DNA of 64,000 bases, from contig CM065176.1 in the NCBI GenBank assembly GCA_033026295.1, positions 12,255,945 to 12,319,944 on the forward strand, in the 5' to 3' direction. The notes under the pieces were generated by a model, which did no database searches, was not told where the DNA came from, and saw nothing but the letters and a program-made list of their open reading frames with translations. Positions within the stretch are counted from its first letter, which is position 1. Each line of letters starts with the position of its first letter. The DNA is from Channa striata (Eukaryota > Chordata > Actinopteri > Anabantiformes > Channidae). The position numbers and the translations under genes were made by a program. Shown piece by piece: positions 33,986 through 47,630 of the stretch.

Positions 33986-35257
33986 AATCTGCTGTTGTGT
34001 GACACTGTGGCATACTGAAAACACTCAGACCATCAGGTTTTTGATGACAGGAACTGCTTGAATGCTTGACGCAGCATTCTGTTTAAGAAAAAAAAAGAAT
34101 TTGTATTTATTGGTTACTTAATTCCACATAAGCTGTGTAGTGTTTGGCTGGCTCCTCTAACAAGGAGAAGGATTGATGACAATAAGGGAAACCAGATTTC
34201 CCTCTTCAGAAGGAGGATGTGCCTCTAAAGCCTTACGGTGGTCTGCTGGCTCCAACACACTGTTCCTCACTGCTTTTCTCACAACAGTTGTCATCCTGTG
34301 TTTAACTGCAGAGGGCCCAACATGTAGAAGAACCCACAAACACAAAAGACATTGACTAGACTCTCGTCATAATGGCTTGGGATTCCTGTTTATATATCTC
34401 TCCTCCACCTACATTTGACAAAGTTTGGGAGTGACGACGAATAAAATATTGCACTGAATTTCATATTTTTAAAAGGTTGTAATGTCATTAGGTACTGTAT
34501 GATTAATTACAATGTGAGGAACATACCTTGGCAAACTGGCCCATATCTGTGACCCCCTCAGGATCCAAACCACACACCACGGAAGACCACACATCCATAA
34601 CCTCTTAACTTTGAGTCACCTAATGATGTGTCACTCAGAGATGTCCTCTTTATGTGTCAGTATCTGAACATTTTTCATGGAAATAGTCCAGTAACCTCTC
34701 TCGTACACAGACTTGAACATGTTGTTGTATATGTGTACATATGCTATAATAGCAAAAACCGTGTCTTCAGGCCATATCTGTCCTAAAGGGATAGTTTGCA
34801 TAGGAAGGATATTTTCCGTTTTTAGCATGTGCATTTCTTTACACTGCCCTGAATTTTATTTGTTTGAGCTTGAAACATTTAACATTTTTTTCTTCATAAG
34901 TGTTATGAAGAGCAGCCAAATTTTGATGTTTGGCCTTTTGTGAATTCCTATGGATTTATGAGAACTACATTTCTATAACATGCAAAGTGAAACAGCGTTT
35001 TCGATTTAGGTCAAGTCTGATGTGAGAAGAGATAACTCAGGAAGTGATGGAAACAAAGCTGCCCCACATAAACCAATCAATGACACAGTTCTTGTAGCAG
35101 TATTTTGTCCTTCAGTTCGTGTTTTACATGTTTTCCTGCATACCTAATATTGGTATGTTGTGTAATGGGTTGAACATCTGTTTTCTTAAACCTGTCTGCT
35201 TCATACTTCTGCAAGTAAGCCATAGCTGTTTTATTTTTCATGCACTATTATGCACTG

Positions 35258-35262
<5 letters not shown>

Positions 35263-35302
<40 letters not shown>

Positions 35303-35304
35303 AT
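35263..35304. repeat. (GT)n microsatellite
   Basis: Long GT run followed by GCATGCGTGCGTG, downstream of bmal2. Confidence 0.9.
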
Positions 35305-36964
35305 GCGTGCGTGGGTGAGTTAATAAGAGACATAGTGTTGTCAGGCATCTGAATAGTGTATTAAGCCATTATGCTATGCAGAGCTATTCCATTCCATAAA
35401 TTCTAAACTGTAAGGTGTGTCCGTTTTTGTCACTCCCATGTTATGCATGAAAACTCGAGACATACTGCTGAGACATTATATATCTGGTGGGAACTTGATT
35501 AAAATACTCAGTTGTATGAATCCTGTTTTCATTTACCTCATAGTAAGTTTTGACTTGCCCCTGTTTTGCACATCTTAGATTTTACAACCGTGATAGACAT
35601 CATGTGATAACCTTTACAAGTGGGTATGTGGCCTTGTTGTTTTATCAAATTATGGTTTTATTCCTGAAAGTATGTCAAAGTTTTGTCATATAATTGTTTT
35701 CCAGGTTAAGCTTTTCTCATTGCAAAAAATATAGATATTATGTTTTAATCCTATGTTCAGTTAATAATAAAATTATTACATTGGCTGTTGTAAGGTGTCT
35801 GTACTTTGGAATACTTAAATTATCTAAAGTTACCAAAAATGAAACTTTCTTACACTTAGTAAATGCAAGGTTTGCGCATAAAGTATTGGCTGACATTTCT
35901 AACTGAATATACTGTCTCCCTGGGAGTCCAGTAAAAGGTAAAAGTATTACATAACTTTATGCCTGTTTTTTTTTTGGACTGTAGCTGCCTCTTACCCTCA
36001 GTCACTGGTACCCTAATGAATCAGTCCTAATTTAGCAGTTGCATCACACTATCTGTCTGCACAGATGAAACTGTAAATCTTTTACACTATTTTCTTCTAG
36101 GAATCGCTTGAGGACTGTTAACCATTGAGGACTTTTTGTTTCATTGAGAGAAAACAAATCCTGAAGAATACTGTCTTTTCTCTGTCGTTTGCTTGAATAA
36201 CAAGGAGCCCATGGAAAAGTCATCTGAATTGACAAAGACTCCTGCCTGTGTCCATAGTGCCTTTGGACTTTTCCGCTTGTACACACAAATAAGCCTGTGT
36301 TGCTTTTGAAGCCACCTCTCACCGGGTACCTCCACAGACTGAAAGGAAGGGTTGAAATATATCATGGAGTAAACTTGACGTAACATGGCTGCAAATTATG
36401 ATTGAAGAGGGGCAGGAGCTGTCTTTTGATTTTGATTTCAGCACTCACAATCTAATCGAACAAAAGCAGATTTGACTAATCAAGCAGAGCAATGAGGTTG
36501 TGTAATTGTCACAGGCTGGGCCTTTTTGAAGGCCCAAAAAAAATCCATTTGTATTATATTTTCCATGTCCACTCCTGTTACTCTTAGTCACTGCTGTCAC
36601 ATAATCTATCTACATGTCTAGGTCATTGATAATAAATATTAGTTTGCTAAACCCTAAAGATAAAGTGTGGATGTGCTTTCCAGTCTGAAAAACTTTGTGT
36701 GAACAGATCTGCTGAGTTCAAATCTGAATCTGATGTCACTTTTCATTTTGAAGTATTTGAAGCAAACTGAAAAGCTCTAGCTTTCTTTTTAAGTAACTTA
36801 TATTTCCATTACCAGAATTAGTGTAATTTCGGGGGTTTTGCAATAATGCAATTTAATTACAACCCACCCCTGCTGTCCCTTCTAGGGAGATTAGGACTCA
36901 TTTTGTAAATGTGATAGGGGTTGGGGCAATTAAGAAAGCATGGTATAAGCTGGGATTTGTTGTG

Positions 36965-36972
36965 TATTTAAA
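36965..36972 (+). promoter_or_regulatory. TATA-like box of the GCAP gene
   Basis: TATTTAAA lies 39-46 bases before the GCAP start codon, which would place transcription start at about 36995 and leave a very short 5' UTR. This is inference from spacing only. Confidence 0.35.
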
Positions 36973-37010
36973 GTCAGTGGTGAATGCAGAGCTGGGACTT
37001 TTATTGCAGA

Positions 37011-39704
37011 ATGGGCCAAGCTGTCACCTTCCCCTGTAGTGGAGGAAGCTCTTATGTTACAGAGCTATATGAATGGTTAAGGTAAGACTTTCATTTGGCT
37101 TTGAACTTTTCTACAGAAAACGTGTTGGGCAACTACAGTCTTAATGTAGATTTGTGTAGTAAAAGCCTATTTCAGTAAATGAATTATGCAAAGAATAAGA
37201 AAACTGAACCAACAATTACAGTAACAATGTTCATGAAGTAAATTTAACAAACGTCTTTTGTTATTTTTAACAGATCTCAGGTTTTTTGTTTCTTAGTATA
37301 TTTTTTATTCTCCTTTACTAAATTTATTTTTATTCTAAGTCCTTGTTTAAACTCCTAATAGTATCTTGAGTCCTGTTTCAGTTCATCACTGGACATTGCT
37401 GATTAGTTCTGCTTTGCCATGCTGTAGTAAAGTGGCGCAAAATCGTTTGGCCTAATTACCTTAGCACTCTGATCCCAAGGTGCAGACAAGCTTTAAAACA
37501 CGTGTAATCTCCACTGGTTGGGGATAGGTTGACCTTAATTCCCATTTTAAAAGAAACATTCCTCCTTTTACAAATCTGATCTATCATCTAACCCCATCCT
37601 CTGTCTTCTATGAATTAACTGAAACATTCTGGGGGTTTTTTCACAGAAAATTTATTAATGAATGTCCAAGTGGGCTGATCACTCTTCATGAGTTTCAACG
37701 ACATTTCTGCAATGGAACAGTTGGGAGTGAGTCAGCAGAATATGCCGAAAAGATATTCCGCACACTGGACAATAACGGGGTAAATAACGTACTGTGTATG
37801 GCACTATACAGTTCGACTTACAGTATGAGTCGGCTGGAAATGGTTATCTTACAGCATTAACAGGATAATAATAAATGTCATTCTCAATGCATATTAAAAA
37901 ACATTAAAGAAAAGTTTACTTTAAAATCTTTAAGGGTGTAATGCAGATTATTTTCTTTAGGACGGGGTGGTTGATTTCAGAGAGTATGTCATGGCCATCA
38001 GCATGCTTATTGAAGGATCAGCTGTGGAGAAGCTGCGCTGGTCATTCAAGCTCTATGACAAAGACAGAGATGGGGCCATTACAAGGGAGGAAATGCTGGA
38101 GATCATGCAGGTGTGTGTGTTTGTGCATGTGTGTGTGTGGGCTCTGCTACTCTTCAAAGCAAAGTCAAATTCTACATGGTAAACTTGCTTATCATGAGGT
38201 GATACCACCAATATTCCTTCTTTCAGTTCAACTTCCTTTTGTTTCCAGGCTGTTTATAAGATGAGCATAGCCGCTGCTTTGACCAAACCCCACCCACTCA
38301 CAGCGGAAGAATGTACCAACAGGATATTTGATAGATTGGATAAAGACAATAATGGTGAGGAAATAATTTTTCTCTTTATATTGAAGTCGTAGGGGACTGG
38401 TGTTTCAATACCAAACAACGTCACACGCATCCTGTGGAGCCTGAGTCTTGTTATTTTCTCCCTCAATCAGGGGGATATCAAGAAATGATTCATTTGCATT
38501 GAAAAACTGGACAACTGTGATGGCCGCCCCTGCTGCCACACAGTCCAGTTAAATTTCAGTAACCTGCCTGCATTTCCTGCTTTGGGTTTTTTGATTTACA
38601 TTAGTAATTTAGTTTATATTGAGAACATTTTAATGTAAAGATTAAAAAAGGAGGAATTTCATTTTTGTAAATTCAGTTTATTTGAGAAGTTGGCAGTACA
38701 TTAGTTTCTATTTATAATTTGCAAGTAACTTCTGTACAGTCACACTAGTTTAATCGTTTTTGTATAGCTAATTTCTGTTATGAGATTTTGGGTTACTTAG
38801 TTATGTTATGTTATGTTAGTTATTTAATATAGTTGTTTTGGATAATCTGTAATTATTTGTATCTAGTAGATTTGTTGTTTTATTGTTCTTTATAAGTTAA
38901 TTGTGTGTCTTTCATTTACCCCTGGTGTTTCTTTAATGTCCTCATCAGGCATTATATATGTTCTCCTGTGTGTTCAGGCTGTGGGTTGGTTTTGTTTGGG
39001 TTACTTTCTTTCTGTTAGTATGTTTCTTCAGGGTAATTCTGTTAAATTCAATTAAGTCTAGTTTGTTTTTGTTGGACCCCTTCATGGGCCCAATAGTTTG
39101 TGACTTGTTTTTCATAGTCTCCTCTTGTTAAAAACCACCTGTTTCTTTTTGCCTGCGTTACTCAATCCTGCACAAGCACATATGTAGTCCACAAATATTA
39201 ACACAATAACACATTATTGACACAGATTTGGTCAGATCCTGTTTTTTCTTGAACTATTCAAGTCAGTTAGGACAATGCAATAAATAAAATAAATAAATAC
39301 AAAGAAATATGAACCCAAGTTCCAAAATGGCAAATAAAAAGCCTATCATCTAAAAGTATTTTATGTCACTTCTAAAAACATTCATATGTTTTCAGAAGTG
39401 ACGGATGTGGTGTGCGCAAAATCTTGAAATATTTAAGTGCATGATTTTTGTGGCATAATTATTAACAAGCATAAGAAAACAGACTTCTGTTCACTAATAC
39501 AACACTTGGTAGAGTCTGTCCTTTGCACGTCATCTCTAATCAGCCCATGTTGTTGTTATGTCTGTAGCTATCATCAGTTTGGAGGAGTTCATAGAGGGAG
39601 CGCTGAATGATGATTGGATCCGAGAGATGCTGGAATGTGACCCGAGAACAGTGAAAATGGAGAGGCCCCAGACAAGGGACACCACGTTGGGGACCCATGG
39701 TTGA
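37011..39704 (+). CDS. Guanylate cyclase activating protein (GUCA1/GCAP family), complete
   Basis: Calcium-sensing, membrane-attached regulator of photoreceptor guanylate cyclase. Exons 37011-37081, 37647-37779, 37961-38110, 38249-38354, 39568-39704 have GT-AG borders and close to 198 aa, the usual GCAP length. MGQ at the start supplies the N-myristoylation Gly. EF-hand 1 is degenerate (CPSGLITLHEF), with the cyclase-contact region around YEWLRKFINECPSG. EF2 loop DNNGDGVVDFRE and EF3 loop DKDRDGAITREE are canonical. EF4 loop DKDNNAIISLEE has Ala where Gly normally sits at loop position 6. Fish have several cone-type GCAPs (guca1c, d, e, f, g); I cannot assign the orthologue from memory. It lies between bmal2 and ppfibp1. 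Confidence 0.92.
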
Positions 39705-40990
39705 CCTAAAGTTTGGTATTTATGCACTTGTTGCAGAGAATTTAATCAGTCGTTGTTTGGACTAAAATTTCCAGAAATCATTGTAATAAGACAGCTTCCA
39801 TTTGCTGCAAAAAACAATCTCACTGGTTGTTGTGAAGCTTCACAGTAGACATCGGAGACCACCAGAAAATGTGCATATGATTATTTAGTATCAAATGAAT
39901 GTCTTATTTAGTTTTGTATTAGCGTTTTCTGCTCCAATTTAGATCATTGTTCAGTTTTGTTGATGCTTTCTTTTTTCTGTGTCTAAGTATGAATCTTGTA
40001 CGATCCATTTATCACCAAAGCCAGATTAACTTTGAGCCTATCAGACATCAGGCTCTAAATTAAGGATGTAGTAGAGAAATTTTTAATGACACCACAGAAC
40101 TGCAGCTCTTTGATAATCCTTAATCCCAGATGCTCTGTAACATCTGCCCTTGATAGCTTTGATATTTAATGTATGGAATCTGGGCCTAAACCTTAAACAC
40201 CTTAAAAATAACCTGTGCTGAAACTAAGTTCATTTATGCACGTACTGCACCTGCACTACAATCTTCATGTACATGCACTTGGGTGATTTTATCTTGTGTC
40301 AGTTAAAATGAAACCCACATACTTTCAGGTGGTTATATTTTTATCTGATGTTACTAGTTGTTGTCTGCAAAATATTATCATTTAACTCCAAAAATAATGT
40401 GTTCTTAAAGTAAAAACTGTCTTATAAAAGTCATATCTTGCAAGATAAACTTATTTTTTAACTAGAAGTCCTTGGTTGTAAACTCTGCCTAAACCCAGAA
40501 AACAGCAGATGGGTGAAATATTTATGGGGAAAATAATGGAGAGTGACAATGATCCAAGAACATACATTCAAATATCACGAACGGAAAAACCATTCTGCAT
40601 ACTGAGTGTTACTTCCTGTTAATATGTCGGTGCCTTTTATTTCAATAAAACTGTGAACAGTGGACCTGCATCAGATTCCTTTTGTTTTGCAGTATTACAG
40701 AAGTTTTCAGAAAACTAACCTCTCAGACCACTTGATGTCGTCATTGCTTCTTCAAACTGGCGCCTTGCAGACTTTAGGGAACATGGTGCTTTCGTGTCTC
40801 CGCAAAAACACCGAAAGTTTCCTGAGGTTAAACTCTGTATGTTGGATGTCATGCGCTGTGCCAGGGGTTCTTTTTGATATAAATATTTTTTACAGGGATA
40901 ATCAAAGGCAGAAAGAGTCGTCGCTTTTTAATTAATCTTGATATTATGTCATTGTTAGAGTCGAACCTGTGCGGTTTTTCCCACCCAGAA
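39705..40990. other. GCAP 3' UTR and spacer before the ppfibp1 promoter
   Basis: An AATAAA at about 40644-40649 is a plausible polyadenylation signal, which would give a 3' UTR near 940 bases. No other coding exon is supported. Confidence 0.5.
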
Positions 40991-41281
40991 ACCGCCATGT
41001 CCCGTCTTTCCCAGGCTGCAGTGAATGCGCCATCACTCCCGTCGTAGTAGCAGTCGTTTTTTCCACGGCGGCAGCAGCAGCGGGGCGGGATTTTCCAGCC
41101 GTGACGTCCCCAGTTTTCCTGCAGCTCTGTCACTTCCACATCATGGCGTAGCGATGTGGCTGGACCGGGGTCGTACTGGTGGGCACGGAGAAGTTTATGA
41201 TCCTACAGTGGAGTTATTATAAACAACAAAGGAAACCAAAGAGCGGAGCACGGATTTGACTTCGGCTGTTCGTTAAGGTCG
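40990..41281 (+). promoter_or_regulatory. ppfibp1: GC-rich promoter and probable non-coding exon 1 of ppfibp1
   Basis: A CpG-rich stretch in otherwise AT-rich DNA, followed by a good splice donor (GGTCG then GTGAGT at 41282). The first ppfibp1 coding exon at 50364 has an acceptor before its ATG, so the 5' UTR must begin in an upstream exon; this is the best candidate. A CCGT-type short tandem repeat follows at 41399-41432. The exon's left border is not determined. Confidence 0.5.
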
Positions 41282-44076
41282 GTGAGTCGGGTTTTGGTTG
41301 TGATTTCTCGTTTCCACTAACTTCGGACTTGGAGTCGCTCACGTCGAAACGAGCGGCTCCTGTGGCTCGTGCAGACGTGTTTCCACCGCAGCGAGTGACC
41401 GTCCGTCCGTCTGTCTCCGTCCGTCCGGCGGTCGCTGGGTTTCCACCATGTAGAATCTGTCCTACGTAACGGTGTCGGCGTGTAACTTATTTGACTTTTT
41501 ACGTCACTTCGCTTGTTAGAAACAAACGTGTCTGATTTAGCCATTTTGTTTGGAAGTTCGCGTCTGTGTTTCGGTGGAGTTCATGCGTGTCACGTTAACT
41601 GCCCGTCGGTTCTTCAGTTCGCCTCAGCGTCGGACTGGGCCAGACTTTGCGGTTCCTCGGGGCCCCGGGCTCCTTTCTGCTGCCAGTCTGTTGGTGAGAA
41701 CTCTTAAACTAACTGTTTTCACTCAGCCTGGAACTGAGGGAGGATGTGTCGAGTTGTTGTCTGGAGTTTTTGTTTTTTTAAACTATCCAAATATGATCAG
41801 CTGTTGTTTTGGCCCCCACCCACTTCCAGTTGACCTTTTAACTCTTCAGCCTTCCCTTTCAGACGCTTTCTCAAACAATAAAATTGTCTCCAAACGAGTC
41901 CCGAGAACTGGGCATAACTGTCTAACTATAGTAGGATGCATAAATCAGACCTGAGATATGGAATTTTCTTAAGGAGGATGCTGAAATAACTTGTTTGCGT
42001 TAGGTTGTTTTACTGATATGAAGTGATCTTAGGAACCTTGTCTGGAGCAAAACTTCAATTGTAAACTTTAAACTGTGTTGGTTTACACAACCGAATTCTC
42101 TCCACGATAGTGTTGCATTCATTTTCGTATAAATCTCAAGTTAAGTTACAAGAATTGCAGCCATGATTAATACAGTATTAAAAAAAGTGTGTTGCTGTCC
42201 AAAACGAATGAATTGCTGTTGTGATCTATTGCATAAACATGGGCATTAAAGCTTCTTGAAGATTTAGTTTATTTTCTGCTTAATGTTTATCCTGTATCCC
42301 CAATTGTTTTTGTAGGCTTTTTTAATATCAATTTGCCTAAAAATATCCAAGACAATTGTCTTGTGAGTATTATACCCCAATGTAATTTTCATATAATATA
42401 TAGTTTTTTTCATAGAACATATCATTTTGGTATAAAATTATTAATAAAGTCTTCTGCCTGCTCACCCGGGTAGAAAATAGCTGCAGGAGATTCCGGAGCA
42501 GTGCCCCAAAGGCAGCTGATGAATGCCTCCACTGTGTTTGCACACACTGAATCACTGGATACACACATCCTTAGTACTGCACCGCTTCATTTCACGCACC
42601 TGTAAACTTGCAGACAATAACATTAGCCCAGTCACAAGATTAAATCACTGCAGACGATGATATTCAGATAAGATAATAACTTAATTGTTAAAGCTTCAAG
42701 CGTAGATATTAACATGTCCCCTATGGTGTTAGGGCCCAGATATGTCCACCGTATATGATGCCTCAAGAAAAAACTGAATCTTGTTTTCCTTAAGAAATCT
42801 TCAAGATAAACTGAGCATTCGGCCGTTCTACAGTGTAAAACTGGATCAGGTATGCAAGCCAGAATTAAACAACACCTACACTGATATTAAACTTGTTTCT
42901 TTGGCTTGTAGTTGGAGTATTAAATATATCAAAATGCTATAAAACATCCCTATGATTTCCCTATATAAAAACATCCCTCTATTTCTAGCTGGAAAAATGC
43001 CTCCAGATGACATCACTTGGAGGAGCCTTCAGTTCAGATTATGCCACGTTGTTGCTCATACTTTAAAGTTTGTAATCATGGTCAATATGCTTTTCCAGAG
43101 TTCTTCCAGATTATGTCATCTGGAGTATTTTTTTAGCTAGAACAAGAAAAACCTTTTTAATATAAGCAAGTCATGGGTTTATAAGTTTAAAGCCATTATA
43201 AAAAACTAGAAAGCTAGCTGAAAAAAGAAGTTGCCCTTTAAGCTATTTTCTCTCTAAAGGTGAAGACTAGGTCAAACCCTGCATGACTCAACACATGGAA
43301 ATTGGCATTATGTGGTAACTTGACTTGTATCTATCCTGTCATGCCCCAGAAGTCATCACAGATTTTCAGTTACTTTAAAACAACTAAACAAGAATAAAGT
43401 AGAGAATTATTGCAATAATTACAGTAAATTGCTCTATACCGACACAGGGTGTCAAAGGCAGTTGCATGACAGTTGTAAACACTTTCTCCCCACAGAGGCA
43501 GGTGGTCTTGATGCTTTTCTTTTCTTCTCTGTTTGCTGTGTGTACAGTTTACTGATCATTCAGGGCTGAGGAAGAGTTCTCCCTGCCTGAAAAATGGAGC
43601 TGAGGGATATAAAAGGCCGTTATAATGGTCTCCCCCTCCCACCGTTACTATGTGTCTTGTTGAATTATATGGCATGATTTTGTTTTGAATTGGGTTTTGG
43701 GTCTGAAAGCAGCATGCAGGCAAGTGCTGTATTCCATTTTTCTGGCATTTTCTTCACACGTTTTCAGTCAAAGTACGCCACTACCATAAACAATAGCCCT
43801 CTGTGTATATGTTACGGTTGATGCAAGTGGTTCTTATAGGAAGAGCAGACAGTGAGACTTTGTTATTGGTCATGATGTTGGGATTTTTGAGATGTCTCCT
43901 CCTATAACAAGCTTGCACAGACTTTTAAAGAAAATTAATTTTTCTTATCTTGTTAGTAGAGATATGATCCATACCCATAGATGGATGAAGAGAAATTGGC
44001 CTCTGAGCAGAGACAGGATAAGGGCCCCTAACCTTTATTTTGGTTGTTTATTTTAATTTATTTATTTTTGGACAGT

Positions 44077-44103
44077 TGTGTGTGTGTGTGTGTGTGTGTG
44101 TGT
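44077..44103. repeat. (GT)n microsatellite
   Basis: Pure GT run of 13 or so units in ppfibp1 intron 1. Confidence 0.9.
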
Positions 44104-44663
44104 TCTTTTAGGAATAGTGTTATGTCATTGATCATAATTTTAATTTGTCCTGTGGTTTGTGCTTTGGTTGATCATGCCTTTGGGACATTTTATGTCTTGT
44201 AACTGAGCTTATTCAAACAAAAATATTAAACAGTAACTTCAGAGGCTCAGGTCTAACATCCTTCTGACCTCCTCCTGGGCCTGTACCCAGAAGGCCCATT
44301 CAGCAATCCTTCTATATCCAATTTATAGTTGTGTGGATATATAAGACTTTAATTTCTTGCCAGAGGGTTAAATTCTGTGTGTGAGATGCATGGAAAGGTA
44401 CATTGCAAAAATCCTTTACACTTAGACCTTTTGTTTTGTTTGTTTATGTATAGGTGTACATAGGTCACAAACCACAAAAAAACAAGTCATTTTAAGCATG
44501 TTTAAAGACAAAATAATGGTCAGATTTGCATGTAAAACTTTCATTGTAAACAATTCCCGGCATTCTACTGATGTTACTGGAGATATTCAGCTGTGTTTCC
44601 TCCGGCCTTCTGCTGAACTTTCCAAAGGTCTGTAATGCTGGTTGGGCAGTGTTCCTGAACTCA

Positions 44664-45270
44664 AAAGCCCCTTTCAGACATTAACTCTAGAGGATGTCAG
44701 GAGGATCAGGTCCAGAAATTATCTAGAATTTTAGATATACAGACATACAGCCAATATTGAGAAATAGGCTGGGCGACTCTCGTTTTCACTTGTGAAGAAA
44801 TACTCCAGATAATCAGGCTAGGAGTGGTGGCTGGGGACTTCGAGCAGGGGGCGGGACATGGCGCAAAAAAAGCTGTGCAAGTGACAGTGTTTTCCTTGAT
44901 GCCAATGGAAGACGACGTTACCAATCTACTAAATCTAAATTTACATTTATAATCAATAGTATATGTATTTTACACGTATTTGCAGTATTAGTATGAGGTC
45001 TTCACCTTTGGGTGTTTTGTATTTGCCCGGTGTTTGGCAGTACGTGACATCATCAACACGCTCACTCATTCAGGGTGGATCCTCCGGAGGATTGCTTCTT
45101 CTACTGACAAATGAGCTGGGCTGGAGATAACCCAGACTTTGCACTAGGGAGCTGGCTGGAGAAGCTAATGTCTGGGGCAAAACACTGGGGCGTTTGCATT
45201 CACACATGCACCGTCTCCAGAAAAAGTCTAGATTATGTCTGGGTTTCAGTGCATGTCTGAAAGGGGCTTT
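44664..45270. mobile_element. MITE-like element with perfect terminal inverted repeats
   Basis: The 18 bases AAAGCCCCTTTCAGACAT at 44664-44681 are the exact reverse complement of 45253-45270. The 607-bp unit has no transposase ORF, fitting a non-autonomous DNA transposon. I could not define the target-site duplication, so the superfamily is left open. Confidence 0.8.
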
Positions 45271-45439
45271 AGAAACCAGCTTTTCTCACCCATGCTTGAT
45301 GGGGTTCCGATGTGGGGATTAAGCTAGGCAAGCGGTTACTGGGGAGTATTTACGGCAGCTACTTTATTCTCAACATATTTTCATACAACCGAGAAGAATG
45401 CTTGAGGTAAAATCCTTGCTGCAAAATAAAGTTATTTCC

Positions 45440-46030
45440 AATCAGTTGCTGCCCAGAGTGAATGGCAGGCCTTTTTTTTTTTTTTTAGAATGCAGTATTT
45501 TCAATCTTTGCTGGTTGAGGTTGCCTTGAACACAATGCAGATCACCCATTCTCCCATCACCAAAGCATCCCCAGATCATCACATTTCCCCCTCCATATTT
45601 CATGGTTGATGTGTCATCTGCCATGTTTTATTGGGCTCTGTGTTTGACACATCCAGCTATCTCAAACTTTGACTCATCATCGTGACTCTGTTCCAGTCAT
45701 CCAGTCATTAACAGGGTGTTTTGTTTTTTTTCTTGGCAACCGTGCCCTGTGGCCATCTGTCCTTAGTCATTTACACACAGTGGATGTGCCCACTGGTCTT
45801 TCTTTTTTTTAATTCAACAATGCAGCCAATTCAGAAGAGGTAAGGTGTCTGTTTTTCAAAGAGGGCACTTGTAAGTACTTGTCTTTTTGGACAGATTTGC
45901 ACTTGGGCCTTTCGTGGCATCTTCTGTCCTGATTAGATCCAGTTGCAGCATGTTTCTGGAGACTATTGCGCATCCTTCTTAAGAAATCTTAAATTTTTAG
46001 CTATATGTTGTAAAGCATAATCGTTCCTTC
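45440..46030 (-). mobile_element. Tc1-like transposon remnant, minus orientation
   Basis: Minus-strand translation shows the N-terminal DNA-binding part (LQVPSLKNRHLTSSELAALLN) near 45820-45880, a DESKFE-like block near 45680, and YGGGNVMIWGCFG, GDLHCVQGNLNQQ at 45490-45590. The order is correct for a Tc1 transposase, but frames are broken. Ends not found. Confidence 0.75.
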
Positions 46031-46815
46031 TCAAGTATAAATTGACAAGTTTCTAAGGAGAACTGTTTTTGCTTTTGGGCATTTTTCACTTTAGGAAAAA
46101 CATTTAAACAATGGGAATGGGAAATACGTGATCAATTTAGGAACATACACACTTCAATTTCTGAAAAAAAAATTAAGGCTGGAATGTCACAGATTTGATT
46201 TGACATTATTCTTGGTTCAAACATTCCAAAAAATTAATCATTCTAGTTTTGTGTTTTTTTTTTTGTTCATTCACAAAAATTTGGTTGAATATATCAACAA
46301 AATATTATAGAAATATGTAAGTGTATAGTTTTTCTTGATAGTGTGTCATAGCTTCAACGGCCGATTACAGCTTTAGCCCTACTTCCTAATACTTTTAATT
46401 TATAAATTAATAAACGAAACACAATTGAGTTGATTCTAGGCAAATGCTGAAACACTGGGCAGTGGTTGTCTAAAGATTAGAGAAGCAAGCTCGTCACTAA
46501 AAGGTCATTGATCAATCACTGGACCCACAAGATTAAATCTTTGTAGGACAACTGAAAAAAACTGCTTTCCCTTCTCTCAACTAGGCTGCTCAGGGACCAG
46601 CAGGCCAGTCCATGACTATAAAGCATATATACCTTTCAGTGAAACTCCTCTGAATACTTGGGGGTTATTAATAATCAAGTTGATTCACAACACATATGCA
46701 ACAAATTGTTTGTTTGAGAAATCATTTTAAATCTGCAAAGTTACTCCTGCCAGTTGTGGCTAAATGTGATTTGTCAGACCCCGTGAAATATCTGATGACG
46801 GAAATTTTGTTTACC

Positions 46816-47630
46816 CAGTATCTCCCCTAGAAAAATTTAAGCCATGCTGGCAATCATATTACGCATGCACACAAGAATTTGGGCTTATTTATTTCTTATG
46901 CAACCTTTTAGTGGATACATTTCATGTAAAGATCAATAAAACACGACGAGTAGTATTAATAAGATGTATTTGATTTGTGAAAATACATAATTCCTCTGTA
47001 TGTCACCCTGGGGCCCTGAATAAAAGCTCTTTGGGATGCTCCTCTTCTAACCACTTGTTTATGCAGAATATTCCTACCAATCTAGATTATGTTAGTTATG
47101 AAAGACAACGTACAACTTTTATTTTTATAAACGTTGATTATCAGAAATCTAAATATTAAAAATAAGTTTAGAACTTTTATTGAATTTAAAACATTATTTA
47201 AAACATTATTTTAGATTCATGACGCCAACAAATTTTAACTTAACAATGCGTAGATTTAAACCTAAACATCCCATCTTTATAATTTATTTTCGCTTCTCCA
47301 CGGACTTGGTTTAACAGCACAAAATCATATTGCCAGACATATTCTCATGCTAAATAAGTATTACATGCGTACAGTTTCCTTTCTGTGCATCTGTCGGACA
47401 ATGAGCCTCACACAGACAGACACCTGCAGAGCAAAGAGGCCATGGAGGAGTAGACAGAAACAAATGTGCACTTCAGTTGTATTTGTCATAAAGTCCTTCC
47501 TGCAAGGTTGTGTGGTGGTTTGTGTGTTTCTGCAAAATAATTACTGGGTAACAGCCAGAAAAGAAGAATTCCTTCATTCGCTCCACCACTGCTCCCTCTG
47601 ATCGAGCTGGGGGGAATTAAATGGTGGGTT
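46816..47630 (+). repeat. Dispersed repeat, copy 1 (hAT-like MITE end)
   Basis: Begins with CAGTATCTCCCCTAG, close to the CAGTGTTTCCCCTAG end typical of fish hAT-type MITEs. From about 47230 to 47630 it is clearly similar, in the same orientation, to 62590-63047 (shared GACACCTGCAGAGCAAAGAG-like and CTTCAGTTGT segments). The copies have diverged and no 3' inverted repeat was found. Its ORF at 47347 is treated as non-coding. Confidence 0.6.

Larger units (their letters stand above)
33986..37010. other. bmal2 3' UTR and intergenic region up to the GCAP gene
   Basis: The first good polyadenylation signal is AATAAA at 34439-34444, about 455 bases after the bmal2 stop; another AATAAA lies near 36633. 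A (GT)n microsatellite is at about 35263-35304. Upstream of the GCAP ATG there is a TATA-like TATTTAAA at 36965-36972 and an AGATTA (TAATCT, CRX-like core) near 36889. No coding exon is supported. Confidence 0.5.

Noticed and set aside
41550..41954. 134-codon ORF after the GC-rich region
   Set aside because: Lies after the likely exon 1 donor at 41282, no domain, no acceptor at its start.
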